Positions 21,982-32,820 of a stretch of 64,000 nucleotides of DNA are shown here, one piece after another (the first letter of the stretch is position 1; every line of letters starts with the position of its first letter). The notes below the pieces were generated by a model, which was given only the letters and a program-made list of their open reading frames with translations, searched no databases and was not told the origin of the DNA. This DNA comes from Amoebophrya sp. A120 (Eukaryota > Sar > Dinophyceae > Syndiniales > Amoebophryaceae), in contig CAJINV010000005.1 of assembly GCA_905178155.1 (NCBI GenBank), forward strand, positions 6,980,356-7,044,355, in the 5' to 3' direction. Position numbers and translations under genes: made by a program.

Positions 21982-22833
21982 GGACTTAAAACCGGAGCTC
22001 CGCGCTCTGGGTTTTTCGTTTTCCTATGTAGATTGTGAGGGCTCCGCCTCCAGCTGTTCCCACTGGTGTCGAACTTGTCCTCCATGATTAACAAGAAAAG
22101 GAGAAAAGACTACCTGACTGAGGTGTATGCAAGAAACGTTTGATCAGCTTCGTGTGTCGCTGGCCCGCGAGCATACTCCCATCGATCTGATTTAGATTTT
22201 CGAATGTGGGAACATTTCTTGTACCTACTTCGCTTTATCAGTCGTCCGTGATCGTCCATGTGCCATCGTTCTCTACTTCTCGTTTCATGTTGTCCACTAT
22301 CATGTTGATGCGCACCGACACCGACTCGTCTATTCGTTCCATGACAAAGATAGTCGTCCCTCTCGTGCACTTTAGGCGGGCTGCAGCTCTTCTTTTCGTG
22401 GGCTGAAGAGTATCCATGTAGTATTTTCGAAGCTGTAAAAGTACTGATAATCTAAATGCAAAAGACTCGTGACTCATAAATTGCATTTTCAAGATACAGC
22501 CGTCCCATATCCACCGAAGGTGCCCCTCCAGCACCAGTTCTTCGACCTCTAGTTCGTAGTATACAAAAACTGTTTGTTGCTCTTGAAGCAATTATAAGCG
22601 CCCGTCCTTACTTTACCGTCAGGAGCCTTATTCTTCACGACCAGTGCGTCGCAGACCGCAGACGCGGTCTACTTCTGTTTTAAGTTGTAAATCAATGTAC
22701 TACAGTTGTCGGAGGTACTAGAAGAAGTGTTGATTTCAAGGTGGATATTAAGAGAACTAGTATATACTTGTTTACAAAGCGTAAGTGGTCTGATCATCTT
22801 CGTGGCCCACGCAAGAACTTTTGAATTGCCAAA

Positions 22834-22891
22834 GTCGCGCCGGCACTATAGGTTGTAGCGGTAGCGCCCATCATGAACACGGAGATGCCAG
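22834..22891 (+). repeat. Dispersed 58-base repeat, copy 1
   Basis: Begins GTCGCGCCGGCACTATAGG, then TTGTAGCGGTAGCGCCCATC, and ends ATGAACACGGAGATGCCA. Other copies at 24156 (truncated) and 25332. Confidence 0.8.
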
Positions 22892-23398
22892 TATCGAACA
22901 AAAATCTGTTATCGTTATCGGATTGGAAATTGCTGGCAAAGCCCAAATTTTTTTGAAGTTTAGCTACTGACTTAGCTACCTCAGCTAGCTATGATTTTGA
23001 ACTAGTTGTGTGCATTTGGCCAAGCGCCGCACCGAAGCCTGGATCATGTCGAGCCCATTCTGCCGGGCCGTTTCGAGCTGCGCGCCAACCCTCCCAGGTG
23101 GATGCGATTTGTTCAGCTTCCGGCAGTGCAAGTTGGAAGCTTGTTTTGGGCTCATAAAGATCAATTTGTAACGCGGACCTGCGTCAGCGGACCTGCGTCA
23201 CAGGCGCGTCGTGTTTTTGACATGGGGAAAGTGCTGCCGTGCCCACTGCATCACACAGATTGATGCCCAGAAATGAGGCAGCTTGGGCGTGCTCTGGTTA
23301 CCGCCCAGTCGTTGATGATGAAATCTGCCCACCATCTCGCGGCCACCATCGTCGCCGGGCTCTGACCTGAGAAATTACGGAGAATAGGGTGGCGCGCG

Positions 23399-23870
23399 GA
23401 CTATAAAAGTGACCAAAAAGTGTCGGTGTTATCGGTTTCGGCCAGGGCCTCGGAAATCTGGCCAATTTGGCCAGCAAAAATGGCCATTTTTCCGAAGCCT
23501 CCGGGCAAACCGATAACAAGCACCCTTTTTGGCCACTTTTATAGTCCGCGTGCCCCCGTGCTTCGTGTCTTTTATCGGTTTCGGCTTGGCCACCCCACCG
23601 AAAGCGATAACAGAGCAGGGCTTTGCTCAGTTTATCGGGCCCGTGCCACCGTGATCAAAATCTGTTATCGGTTGCGCTTTTGGCATCGCGCCAAATCCAA
23701 CCTTCGCAAAGTAGACCCATAAACTTGAGCTAGCCACGACCTGAGTCGGACTATAAAAGTGGCCAAAAATGGCGCTTGTTATCGGTTTGGCCTTCTGAAC
23801 CGATAGCAGACACCTAAGCACGGCGGCACGCGGACTATAAAAGTGCCCAAAAATGGTGCCTGTTATCGGT
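23399..23870. repeat. Palindromic ACTATAAAAGTGGCC repeat cluster
   Basis: The word GGACTATAAAAGTGGCC (with small changes) followed by AAAAATGG and TGTTATCGGTTT occurs at about 23399, 23749 and 23833, and inverted at about 23525-23552. Several CCGATAACA/TGTTATCGG hairpins lie between. No protein sense. Confidence 0.6.
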
Positions 23871-24155
23871 TCTGCCGGAGGTCCGGCAAAACGAGGGCAC
23901 TTTCCCCCCCTCCCAGAAAGGAGGTCCGGAGGGCCTCCGGACAACAAGCATCCCCCTTGCCCAAGAACATCCCCAAAGACACCAGCAGGAAACAAGGACG
24001 CCTACAGCTCTGCAAGCACTCCAAAAAGGAGTCTTTGTCGGCGCGCCGCTTCGCCAGCTTGACGAGCGGATCGCCCTCGTCGATCTGCTTCTTCTTTGCC
24101 ATGTCGATCAGCTCGTTCTTACACCCAAACCGCCTCCCCTTGCACTGACACAGAC

Positions 24156-24195
24156 TCGCGCCGGCACTATAGGTTGTAGCGGTAGCGCCCATCAT
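24156..24195 (+). repeat. Dispersed repeat, copy 2 (truncated)
   Basis: Same as 22834 but ending at GCGCCCATCAT, where the duplicated 52.7 kb-type sequence begins. Confidence 0.75.
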
Positions 24196-25331
24196 TCTGA
24201 GAAGTCACTGGATTTGTGATGCGAGAGTTCAAGAATGACAGCTGGGGGATCATTTGTGGTGCATGGTGTCATGATACTACTTAGGCCTCCCGAAAAACTT
24301 GAGACGCGTTCTTGCCCCCGCGCAAGCAAAGCGACGCTCGGTCATGCAAGGCGCAGTATGACAATGTTGACAAGTAGAACTCGCGAAGCGCTTTCTTCCT
24401 GACTGAGCCAAGATCAAGAACACATTTGCATATGCATAATGAAAGAGGCTTAAGAAACCAAAATGGTTTCGAGTTCGACGAGGAACCGCGTGTGCCGAAG
24501 ATTTCTTCGACCTGGAAAATACTGCATGGCACAAAAGGAAAAACGGAAGCAGCTCTTTAGTTTCATCTTCACGCAGAGAAGGAGGGCGGTAGTACTGCAG
24601 TGAGTCGTTTCAAAATTTTTTACTTCGTCCATCAAGACGTAAAGGAGTCTGCTTCAGAGTAGTCGTAGTCGTAGTCGTACTGCTGGTACTACGCGACTGC
24701 CCAAAAACACCAAGAAGTCGTCCACTACTACAAAAAAGAACAAGTTGTAGTTCTCGCCGTGGTCCAGAAATCATCGACTACTACAGAACTTCTTCGTCTT
24801 CTCGTGCATAAGTAATTTCTCGTCAACATCGTGAAAAACCGCTTTGTCGTCCACTGATCGTAAGCGACGACCCAGGATCGTAGTGTTTCTACTTTCGTGG
24901 TACACCAATTGATAATCCTCTAGATGTACTTCTGAGTTTGTCGCAGGAGCACTAGGATAGTATGCAAGTAGTCGATCTTTGTCTTTCAACACTTTCAGTA
25001 GTGCAGTCAGGAACAACAAATAAAAAAACCACACGCTCCCCTAATAATTGCAATTGGCGTGGTTTTTCTGCATCCTTCTTGCGTGCAACTTCTTCCCGGT
25101 GTCTAAAGAAAAGTTGAGCAGGACATCCCCCACGATCCCCTCAGTACGTACACGCAGGTGTGCAGGAAATCTTCCTTCTCCGTTTTTTACTTTCTATCAA
25201 ATCGTCGCTCGTAAGTGAGTACCATGATGACGCTGCACGACGACGTCAAGGACATCAAAAATGGTTTGAAGAAGCCTCCTATGAAGATTTTTTCATGGTG
25301 CGCTCTTCTCCATCTTCAGCGCAAGTCCTGT
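24196..25331 (+). repeat. Segmental duplicate of 52.7-55.4 kb
   Basis: Matches in order: 24196-24445 to the family J introner element and the first bases of the next exon at 52745-52990; 24447-24600 to 53680-53830; 24590-25060 to 54600-55080; 25081-25331 to 55131-55390. Intervening parts of the 52.7-55.4 kb region are missing here, so this is a deleted, mosaic copy. Confidence 0.8.
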
Positions 25332-25349
25332 GTCGCGCCGGCACTATAG
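25224..25349 (+). pseudogene. Truncated copy of the 55.3 kb gene start
   Basis: From ATG 25224 the first 38 codons (MMTLHDDVKD..., MKIFSWCALLHLQ) match the start of the 55277 gene. The frame then enters the dispersed repeat at 25332 and stops at 25349. It is a 5' fragment cut off by that repeat. Confidence 0.65.
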
Positions 25350-25389
25350 GTTGTAGCGGTAGCGCCCATCATGAACACGGAGATGCCAG
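25332..25389 (+). repeat. Dispersed 58-base repeat, copy 3
   Basis: Full-length match to 22834-22891; it ends the truncated gene copy at 25224. Confidence 0.8.
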
Positions 25390-25502
25390 AAACCTGCATT
25401 TCCAATGTTGGTCAGGTGAAGCTGCGACATGGTGTGCTCGGAATGGCATGAGCATAGCCTTCGCTTCATAGCAGTAAAAAATCCGTAGCCAACATCGACA
25501 AC

Positions 25503-28500
25503 ATGGCGCCGCAGATAAAAACATCAGTGCGCGAGGACCAAGAAGTACAGGATGGTCGTTTTGCTCCTAGTCCGCGCGTCGTGCAACGGGAACGGCTAGT
25601 ACCGGCGAAGAAAACGGAAAGAAGGGAGGACCGACCACCAAACCGGGCAGTACCGGTAGCTTCCGTAAAAAATGATGGTACAACCACAATCGCGAAGGCG
25701 AACTCAAAAGCCATAGTGCGCCCGGTCGTGGGCACCGCCGCTCGTGCTGAGGAAAACGAGAGGATGGATCATATGAAACTTCCGGCGCAGCTGTTGAACA
25801 GCCCCAGGAGTATACTTCGGGCTTGGGAGAAGATGATCTTCGGGAATGTGTATGTGAACAAAAACGTGTCACAGGAATCACACTCACACACCAGCCAGCA
25901 GCAGCAGCATGGTCGACATGAGGAGGCCTGTCAAGTAGATCAAGACGTGAACGTCGCTGACACGACAGACCATGCTATTAACGAACCCGTTGGTGGTGCA
26001 CAGCAGCAACCTGAAATTATCCAAGACTTTGTGCATGAGGCTTTTGCGACTACAACAACCGAGAGTTGCCGCGTGGATGAGGATCAGGACGTTACTAACA
26101 AGAAAGGCAAACTCGAAATAAAGCTCCGGCCACGAGAGGGAGCTGGGAAGGCGAAGGTGGAGCTGCAACGCGACAAGGTGGAACAAGTCGCGGCTCCGCC
26201 GCAGGAGGAGCAGCACCATTTTTACAATTTCCACTGGACCACGACAAGAAGGCCAAAAACAGCTCCGACATCCGCCGAACAGCACGGCGGGACTGTGCGT
26301 AACAGAGAAACGACAGCGACGTCGCCGGCATCAGCGCAGAACAAGCAGGTCGCAGGCGGGGTAGTAGATGTAGAGTTGTACACGTTAGCGCCTCCACTCC
26401 CTGATTCTACTACAGATGCGCCTCCTGCTAAGCGCGTCGTCGTGAGCACACACGATCAACTTGCGTCTAATTCAGATCGACTTGTTGCAGCTCCTTCGAC
26501 ACGACACGGCCCGCCGCATGGTTCTCCCGTAAATTTTCGTCCACATCATCCCGAGCCACACAGCAGCTTCCCGACAGTGAAAACCATGTTGCCTCAGCAG
26601 CCTCGTGGCACGAGCACGACCCTTGGCGTCGCCGGCGCGGGTGGAAGTAGAAATATGAAACGGTCAAGCGCTTCAGGAGTACAACTAGGACGGTCAGCAG
26701 ATAGATCGTTGATGTGGTCCACCACGACCCAAAATTATGGCTGTACCCACGACCAGCCGCACGACATCGCCGCCCAAGACCGTGAGGAGCAAGTCTTTTT
26801 CCTGCACCTCGCAAAGCAATTGAACCTTTTAAGCGCCACCGATTCGTTAGAGTTGAAGAAACTTTTGTCCATTCTGCACGACAAATCCACGGAGCAGCTG
26901 CTCGCCGGCGTGGAGATACCGGAGAACTGGAAGCACACCAGAATCGAGGAGGAAACAGTGTCGACGAAGATGAAAAGACTTTCTCGAATAGAAGAGATGG
27001 AAACTTTCAAATCCCAGCACGAAACGGAAAATTCCGGAGGTTTTTTTGGGATAAGAGAAAACCTACTGCTGTTGGTGGCGTCGAGAGACAAGAACAATTT
27101 TCACGCGGAAAGAACCACTAAACCGTCTAAAACAGTGACTATCACGGAGTCCACTTTTCGTCGGGAGAGACGGCTGCACGCGGAGAAAAGGAAACAAGAT
27201 TTGGAGAAACTTTTGCAGCAGATGAAGAAACAACTGCACGAACACACGCTGCATTCGAAACAGATTCTGCAGCGGTTTTTATGCATTGCAAAAGTATCGT
27301 ACTCGTATAAATGCATTACAAATTTCCTCAGCATAAGAAATAAAATTTGTAATGCAGATTTGCCTTGGAAACAAGATTTGTAATGCAAGGCCCGCATTTG
27401 TACGAGTACGATAGTTTTGCACAGGATAGTTTTTGAAAGACTACGACTTTCGAGAGGACGTGGTTGCGTTAGAAATGCAAATGGGGTACAATTCATCCGC
27501 GAACAGCTGGAATAAAGGGAAGAACTTTCACGTGTACAATTTGATCAGACAGAGGCTGAACAACAACCTTGGGACCAATAAAGCAGTAATACGCGACAGG
27601 ATCTACGTCGTTTACCACGATACCACGAGCAGGAGAAGTTTGTTGCAGCATATAATTGGGCCTCAAACTTGTTCTACCGAAGTAGGAGCTCATCACCTGC
27701 TTCAAGAAGAAGATTTGTTGGAACAGGAAAAAGAACTCTTAGCCGAAAAGTCTCGGACGGAACACGACGAAGAGGCGTTTTTGAAAGTGTTGGAGAGATA
27801 TTTGAACGCTTTTTTTCCCAATGTGAAGTTCGGATTTGTAAAGTACCACAGCAGGAGCAGGAGAATGATTGGCGGCGGTGCTGGGTGTGGCCCTCGTGTT
27901 TCTGATGCTAGTAGTAGTGCTGGGCAACAAGAAGCAATTGCAATAAACCATCACGGGCCAGCTCCAGCACCAGCTCCACACAAGCATCACAGCCTAGACC
28001 TCGGCACCTTCCAGCAAGCGTACCAGGACGCGATGGGGGTGGTGGAGCTGTTGGTGGTCGGCGATGAGGAGGAGTCGAAGCAGGAGACCCCGCATGAGAA
28101 AGATAATACTCGCAGCATTGATCTCTATCTCACACAGCAAGACAAGTTTTTAGTCCAGCGGAGCTCGGTCGACTCACTGCAAACGCACATCACGCCACGG
28201 ATAGCATTTCATGCACAACCTGTAGCGAAACAAACGCGAAGTAGAACAACCGGAAGCAGTGCTGCTAGAAAAAAGGAGAGCAGTAAAACTGCTGCCCCGC
28301 CTCCCTTTGCGCCGCACCTACGGACCAATAGCGGTTTGTCGCTCGGAAGGGTTGTTTTGTCATCGTCGTTGGAGCGGGCCTCTAAAGGTAAACGCACGAC
28401 TGGCGCAAGAAGAAGCGCAATTATGACCCCTGGGAGGAGCAGGATGGTAGAACATCAAGTGCAGTTCTCAACCCTCACCCCCCTGATCGAGGCGGTCGAG

Positions 28501-30477
28501 GAGGTATCCCACAGAAAAAAGCTGGCAGGGCATTGCTATCTATTATATTCATGCGAAAAAAGAGGTCTACAGAGGGCCGAAGGGAGGTGGCCGAGAGGTC
28601 AAAAAGAGGTCGACAGAGGTCAAAAAGAGGTCGACAGAGGTGGAGAGGTGGCGCAGGAGGTCAATCGACAGGGTGGCCGAGAGGTGGCGCGGGTATAGCC
28701 CGCCGAAGGGCTCGCCCTAAAGCCGCGCCTATGGGGGACGGAGGTGGCCGAGAGGGTCCCGAGAGGGTAAGCGAGAGGTGGACAGAGGTGCCGGGAGGTT
28801 GCGCGAATAAGGGCGAACCTCTCGCGCACCCTCCTGGCCACCTCTCGGCCACCTCTGTAGACCTCTATCGGTGAGTATAGCCGAACTATTAGCAACACCT
28901 CTCGGGAGAGGTCAAAAAGAGGGTCTGCGAGAGGGTCAGAACAACCCGAATCCCCCCGGCACGCGGTCGATTTTCTTTGGGCCTTTTCATGGCGCAGGCC
29001 CGCACCCCCACCCTTCCGCGCTACCCTCTCGCGCTACCCTCTCGCGCTACCCTCTCGCGCCACCCTCTCGCGCCACCCTCTCGCGCTACCCTCTCGCGGT
29101 CGCGCCAGCGATTTTCGCCGGGAAGCAAATAGGGTGGGGGCAGGTGGGTGACCAAAAAAGGGCAGCGCGGCTTCCGTTCTGCTTCCTTCGGCGTCTATGT
29201 CGAGGCGGCTTCCTTTCACCCCCAAGCTTCGCTGCAGCCGCTCCCTGCGCATAGCGCCTGCAGGCGCGGGAAGCGCGCAGGAGGCCCTGCGGGTTGACAT
29301 GACGCAAACCGGCGCCAGTAGTTCCCTCGGTCTGTTACGCTGTGCCCAAAGCTCCGGCGCTGCGGTCCAGCCCGCGCACTGTCCTGCCCCGCCACAACAG
29401 CCTTGCGCTCCGGCGTTAGCCGGAGCATGGCTGGTATTTGTAATGCAAAAATAAATACACAGAAAAATGGGCGGCCTCATAGCATGCTGCTTAGGATACG
29501 CAATACAGATTTTTCTGTGTATTTATTTTTGCATTACAAATGTGACCTGCCAGCTTTTTTCTGTTGGATAGGAGGAGCTGTATGCAAAAGAGGCTATCGA
29601 CGTGAGAAGCTCTGTTCTTGCCAAGGCCAGCACGATAAATAAGATACCCGGGGGCCGCCTGCGACACTTCCGCAAGCAGTTGCTGGAGAAGAAGGGCAAT
29701 CTGCTGATGCAGGTGCGGTTTGAGGAGGAAAAGGAAAAACGCTTGCGGTCGAAACTCGCCAGCTGGGTGCTGGACTTAATCGTGGTGGAGATAACGAGGG
29801 TGATCTGCGAGAGCTGCTTTGGGATTGAACACAGTGATTGTGAGGAGAAGGATTCTCAACGTCATCCTCTAGGTCATCTGCAGCCTCAAGTAGAACATGG
29901 AGTTTCTCCGGCAGGGAGCAGAAAATTTCCCCGATACGATTGTCTACTGCGACGAGAACAAGATGAAAGCGGGAAGCAGCTGCAGCGGAGTTCTGGTACA
30001 CCACTCTCTTCACAATCGCACAATTCTCATACGCAGGAGAGGACCACAACACATTTGGATCTCTGTCCCAGCTGCTTGACGAAGCTGTACTTTGCCATCG
30101 GGACGACAGCGACGGCAAGTTGTAATGCAGTATCGGCAACTACACCAACCGCATCCTTACCGCCGTCTTCTTCTTCTGCAACCACGACATTGTTTTTCAA
30201 CCCCTCGACGCGCTACAAAAACCTGGCGGAATTTTTCGAAAAAGATCTCTATACCGAGTTTTTAGACGTGTTTTTGTTTTTGGAGAAAAAGAAGGAGAAG
30301 ACCACGGCAGAGGAGCAAGCAAGAGATCATGGGAAAAATAATAGGAATGATGCAGAGAAGATGAAAACGACCTCGACCTCCACGGGGATAAATCCGAATC
30401 GAAACTGTCCCGCAGAGAAGCGGTTCGCGACCATGGCAGATTGGTGTCGAGAACGAAGCGAGGCGTGCTTGTTGTAG
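25503..30477 (+). CDS. Large unrecognised protein, 1249 residues
   Basis: Exons 25503-27279, 27434-28504 and 29576-30477 join in frame to 1250 codons. The first 450 residues are low-complexity and charged (Gln, His, Thr, Pro). Ordered blocks follow: FFLHLAKQLNLL, LKKLLSILHDKSTEQLL, a Lys/Glu/Gln-rich coiled coil (KRKQDLEKLLQQMKKQLHEH), VLERYLNAFFPNVKFGFVKY, FQQAYQDAMGVVELLVVGDE, then RLRHFRKQLLEKKGNLLMQV and a C-terminal FFEKDLYTEFLDVFLFLEKK ending DWCRERSEACLL. No signal peptide. The helical, charged composition suggests a cytoskeletal or scaffold role, but I recognise no family. Both introns are introner elements, one of them very large. Confidence 0.8.
27280..27428 (+). mobile_element. Introner element, family A
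   Basis: Starts TATGCATTGCAAAAGTATCG and ends GTTTTGCACAGGATA. Flanked by exact GTTTT. Confidence 0.92.
28505..29570 (+). mobile_element. Composite 1066-base introner element
   Basis: Ends TATCCCACAGAAAAAAGCTG and CAGCTTTTTTCTGTTGGATA are inverted repeats, flanked by exact GGAGG. Inside are a GAGGTCGACAGAGGT minisatellite (about 28560-28700), a 13-14-base ACCCTCTCGCGCT array (about 29017-29098) and a separate near-perfect inverted repeat (29432-29549). Confidence 0.85.
29432..29549. repeat. Nested inverted repeat inside the composite element
   Basis: ATTTGTAATGCAAAAATAAA and the following TACACAGAAAAA are matched by TTTTTCTGTGTA and TTTATTTTTGCATTACAAAT. About 32-base arms around a 50-base loop; the arm tips are the intronic core motif. 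Confidence 0.85.
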
Positions 30478-31299
30478 GAACACGGGTTGAAATTTTTACG
30501 GTACTTGACGGTGAAGAAGATGAGCGATGAAAAAGAATAAGAGTGTTGCAGTAGTGCCTCTACCTCCTCCTAACAACTCACAACTCATCTACAAGCTGAG
30601 GTGTCTTTCTTGTAGCGAGGATGGATTGAATAATTTTTCGAACGACAGCCATGGCCGTCGCCGTGCTTCTACTTTTCCGAACGGTAGCGCAGCTGCAACG
30701 AACTGTATGATGGAGCGTACAGCAGCACGAGGATTCATCTATTCCAGAAGTCATGAAATTATGAATGCGCATGAAATACGTAGAATAATTTCGACAAGAA
30801 GGAATTCTAACTCAGGCTATGGTGTTGTGTGTTCATTTCGTTAATATTGATGTTGTTCCGTAAAAATAGTTTCTTTTTGAAGATGAGGAACTTGTTCTGC
30901 TGAGAACATCCTCAGAACCAGATGAAATCGATGAATGCATAAAGCTGTCTTTCTTTTGAGAACGTACATGTCCGAGCAGTGTCTTCTTCGCATTTTCGTT
31001 TGTCGTGTACTAGCAGTTTCGTTGCTCGTGATCACCATACAGCAGTATAGCAACTTCATCGTACACCTTCATCGTGCAACTTCATCGTGCAGTTCATTTC
31101 TTCGTGCCATCTCGTCTACCTCAAGTGCGACCTCTTCTGAGCTGCTCCTTTTCACATCATCGTAACGGTACTAAAAGCCAAGAGATTACAACAGAACTTG
31201 GAGTTTCACGACCACCTCCTGAACTGCCTGAGTAAATAAGCTAGTAAGTAGTTCTTGTGCTGGTTGTACTTGTCTGCACAACCAATTCCTTCCTTCGAC
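30478..31299. other. Intergenic, nothing recognised
   Basis: Short open frames only. The last 60 bases resemble the sequence before the 21.5 kb pseudogene. Confidence 0.4.
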
Positions 31300-32820
31300 A
31301 TGACCGTGATGTCCACATCCTCAAGAATGCCGATGCCCAGTGCGATTTCGTTGCCGGCACCCACGAGGCCGTCCTTGCGAAGAGCAACCGCAAGCACCAA
31401 GCGTGCAAAAGCTGCTCCTGCACTTGTCATCTACAAGTTCGCCGCTCATCTAGGAACGACGTCCTTGCTCAACTACGATGAAATTTTCGTCAACGCCGCG
31501 GCTATGGTGTCCTCGCATGCTTCGTCGTCCACCTCCTCGACGTCGTCAAAATCTGGCGCGTCTCGCGTCACGCGGAATAAAATTACAAAGACCACCTCTA
31601 CTGCTGGAAAAAAGAACCTCCGCTCTACCACCACGGCGAAAATCAAAACGGCGAGAAAGAACAAAATTGTTTTCGCCACTTCGTATTGCAGTACGGAACA
31701 AAACGGAGACCCCGACCCAAGTTACTGCATTCGAAGCAAGAAGCCAGAAGATCAACCTGAGCCTGGCATGACCGGGAGTCAGAAAATGTTCGATGAGTGC
31801 GTTTTGACCAGCGATGTGAACACGGACGATCCTGCGAAAATCATGGAGCTGCAACTGGACTCCGGCGGAAAAAGGACCACGCGCTGCAGCAGCATTTCTT
31901 CATCTGTGGGCAGTTCCTCGTCTGTGAACGACGAGATGCACATGCAGTCTCAAGAACAGGAATACAACCAGGTTGTTCTGGAGAAAGACGGCGACGAACA
32001 ACTCGTGGGCGGCTGGTCGCCCTGTCTGGTGCTTTACGACGGCACGCCGGAAACGGCCTGGGCGCAGGGCTGCGGGGTGCACATTGTCGGGAATGGCGAA
32101 AACTGCAAGAAGGAGTGCACGACATCCGAGCAGTTTGTGGGCGGCTGGTCGCCCTGTCTGGTGCTTTACGACGGCACGCCGGAAACGGCCTGGGCGCAGG
32201 GCTGCGGGGTGCACATCGTCGGGAATGGCGAAAACTGCAAGAAGGAGTGCACGACATCCGAGCAGTTTGTGGGCGGCTGGTCGCCCTGTCTGGTGCTTTA
32301 CGACGGCACGCCGGAAACGGCCTGGGCGCAGGGCTGCGGGGTGCACATCGTCGGGAATGGTGACAATTGCAAGACCGAATGCGAAGATTGGAAAAAGAGA
32401 AACAAGGAAGAAGACCAAGTATTCGAGGGCACCAAAGAAATGCCCCCAGTTGATGTTGCGCAGCAGAAAGATCTGATGTCCAAACCTACGGAGGAGGTCG
32501 GTACTACGAAAGATGCTCAAGAAACCGAGGCTGAAAAGAAAGAGCAGGACAACAGCATCGAAGGCGGGGTCGGGGAAAAAACATCTGCAGACGCTGACGT
32601 GGAGGAAAACAAGATGGGGTCCTCTTCTAGTACTCCGGATGAAAATGATGGAGAAAAAGCTCCTGCCGCTGACGCGAGTGGCTTGTTGATGTCTTCCTCG
32701 CAAAACACTGAAGTGGAGGAGGTAGTAGATGGCGGGAAAAACAAAGACAAGCCGGCGGAAGATCCAAAAAAATCCGGGGGTGCAGGTCTGCTCGACACTG
32801 TTTTCCATTGTTGTAGCTAG
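31300..32820 (+). CDS. Cysteine-repeat protein with three near-identical 44-residue repeats
   Basis: Single exon, 506 residues from ATG 31300. A basic, Ser/Thr-rich leader with a weakly hydrophobic stretch (about residues 38-70) is followed by KKNLRSTTT. Next is a Cys block (GDPDPSYCIR, DECVLTSDV, DPAKIMELQLD) shared with the 34.1 kb gene. Then come three copies of a 44-residue unit at 32005, 32137 and 32269 (132 bases each), with spacing C-x15-C-x10-C-x3-C and marks VGGWSPC and ETAWAQGC. The tail is acidic and Lys/Glu-rich and ends FHCCS. The repeats are almost identical in DNA, so duplication is recent. The same unit occurs in the 61.6 kb gene. Probably secreted or surface; family unknown to me. 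Confidence 0.85.
   Translation: MTVMSTSSRMPMPSAISLPAPTRPSLRRATASTKRAKAAPALVIYKFAAHLGTTSLLNYDEIFVNAAAMVSSHASSSTSSTSSKSGASRVTRNKITKTTSTAGKKNLRSTTTAKIKTARKNKIVFATSYCSTEQNGDPDPSYCIRSKKPEDQPEPGMTGSQKMFDECVLTSDVNTDDPAKIMELQLDSGGKRTTRCSSISSSVGSSSSVNDEMHMQSQEQEYNQVVLEKDGDEQLVGGWSPCLVLYDGTPETAWAQGCGVHIVGNGENCKKECTTSEQFVGGWSPCLVLYDGTPETAWAQGCGVHIVGNGENCKKECTTSEQFVGGWSPCLVLYDGTPETAWAQGCGVHIVGNGDNCKTECEDWKKRNKEEDQVFEGTKEMPPVDVAQQKDLMSKPTEEVGTTKDAQETEAEKKEQDNSIEGGVGEKTSADADVEENKMGSSSSTPDENDGEKAPAADASGLLMSSSQNTEVEEVVDGGKNKDKPAEDPKKSGGAGLLDTVFHCCS
32005..32388 (+). repeat. Tandem 132-base coding repeat, three copies
   Basis: Copies begin at 32005, 32137 and 32269. Copies 1 and 2 differ by very few bases; copy 3 diverges only near its end (GACAATTGCAAGACC). 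Confidence 0.95.

Larger units (their letters stand above)
21982..25223. other. Repeat-rich spacer
   Basis: No supported gene. Contents: unremarkable sequence to 22800; a dispersed repeat (22834, 24156); a palindromic repeat cluster 23399-23870; and from 24196 a degraded copy of the 52.7-55.4 kb segment, including a truncated family J introner element. Confidence 0.5.

Noticed and set aside
24447-24472. CTTAAGAAACCAAAATGGTTTCGAG looked like the reverse complement of the dinoflagellate spliced leader (in two parts: CTTAAGAAACCAAAATGG, TTTCGAG)
   Set aside because: Only the CCAAAATGG centre fits; the flanks form their own palindrome and there is no donor or Sm-like site.
28533-29254. Open frames on both strands with RGG/EVDRG-type repeats
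   Set aside because: They are translations of minisatellites inside an introner element.
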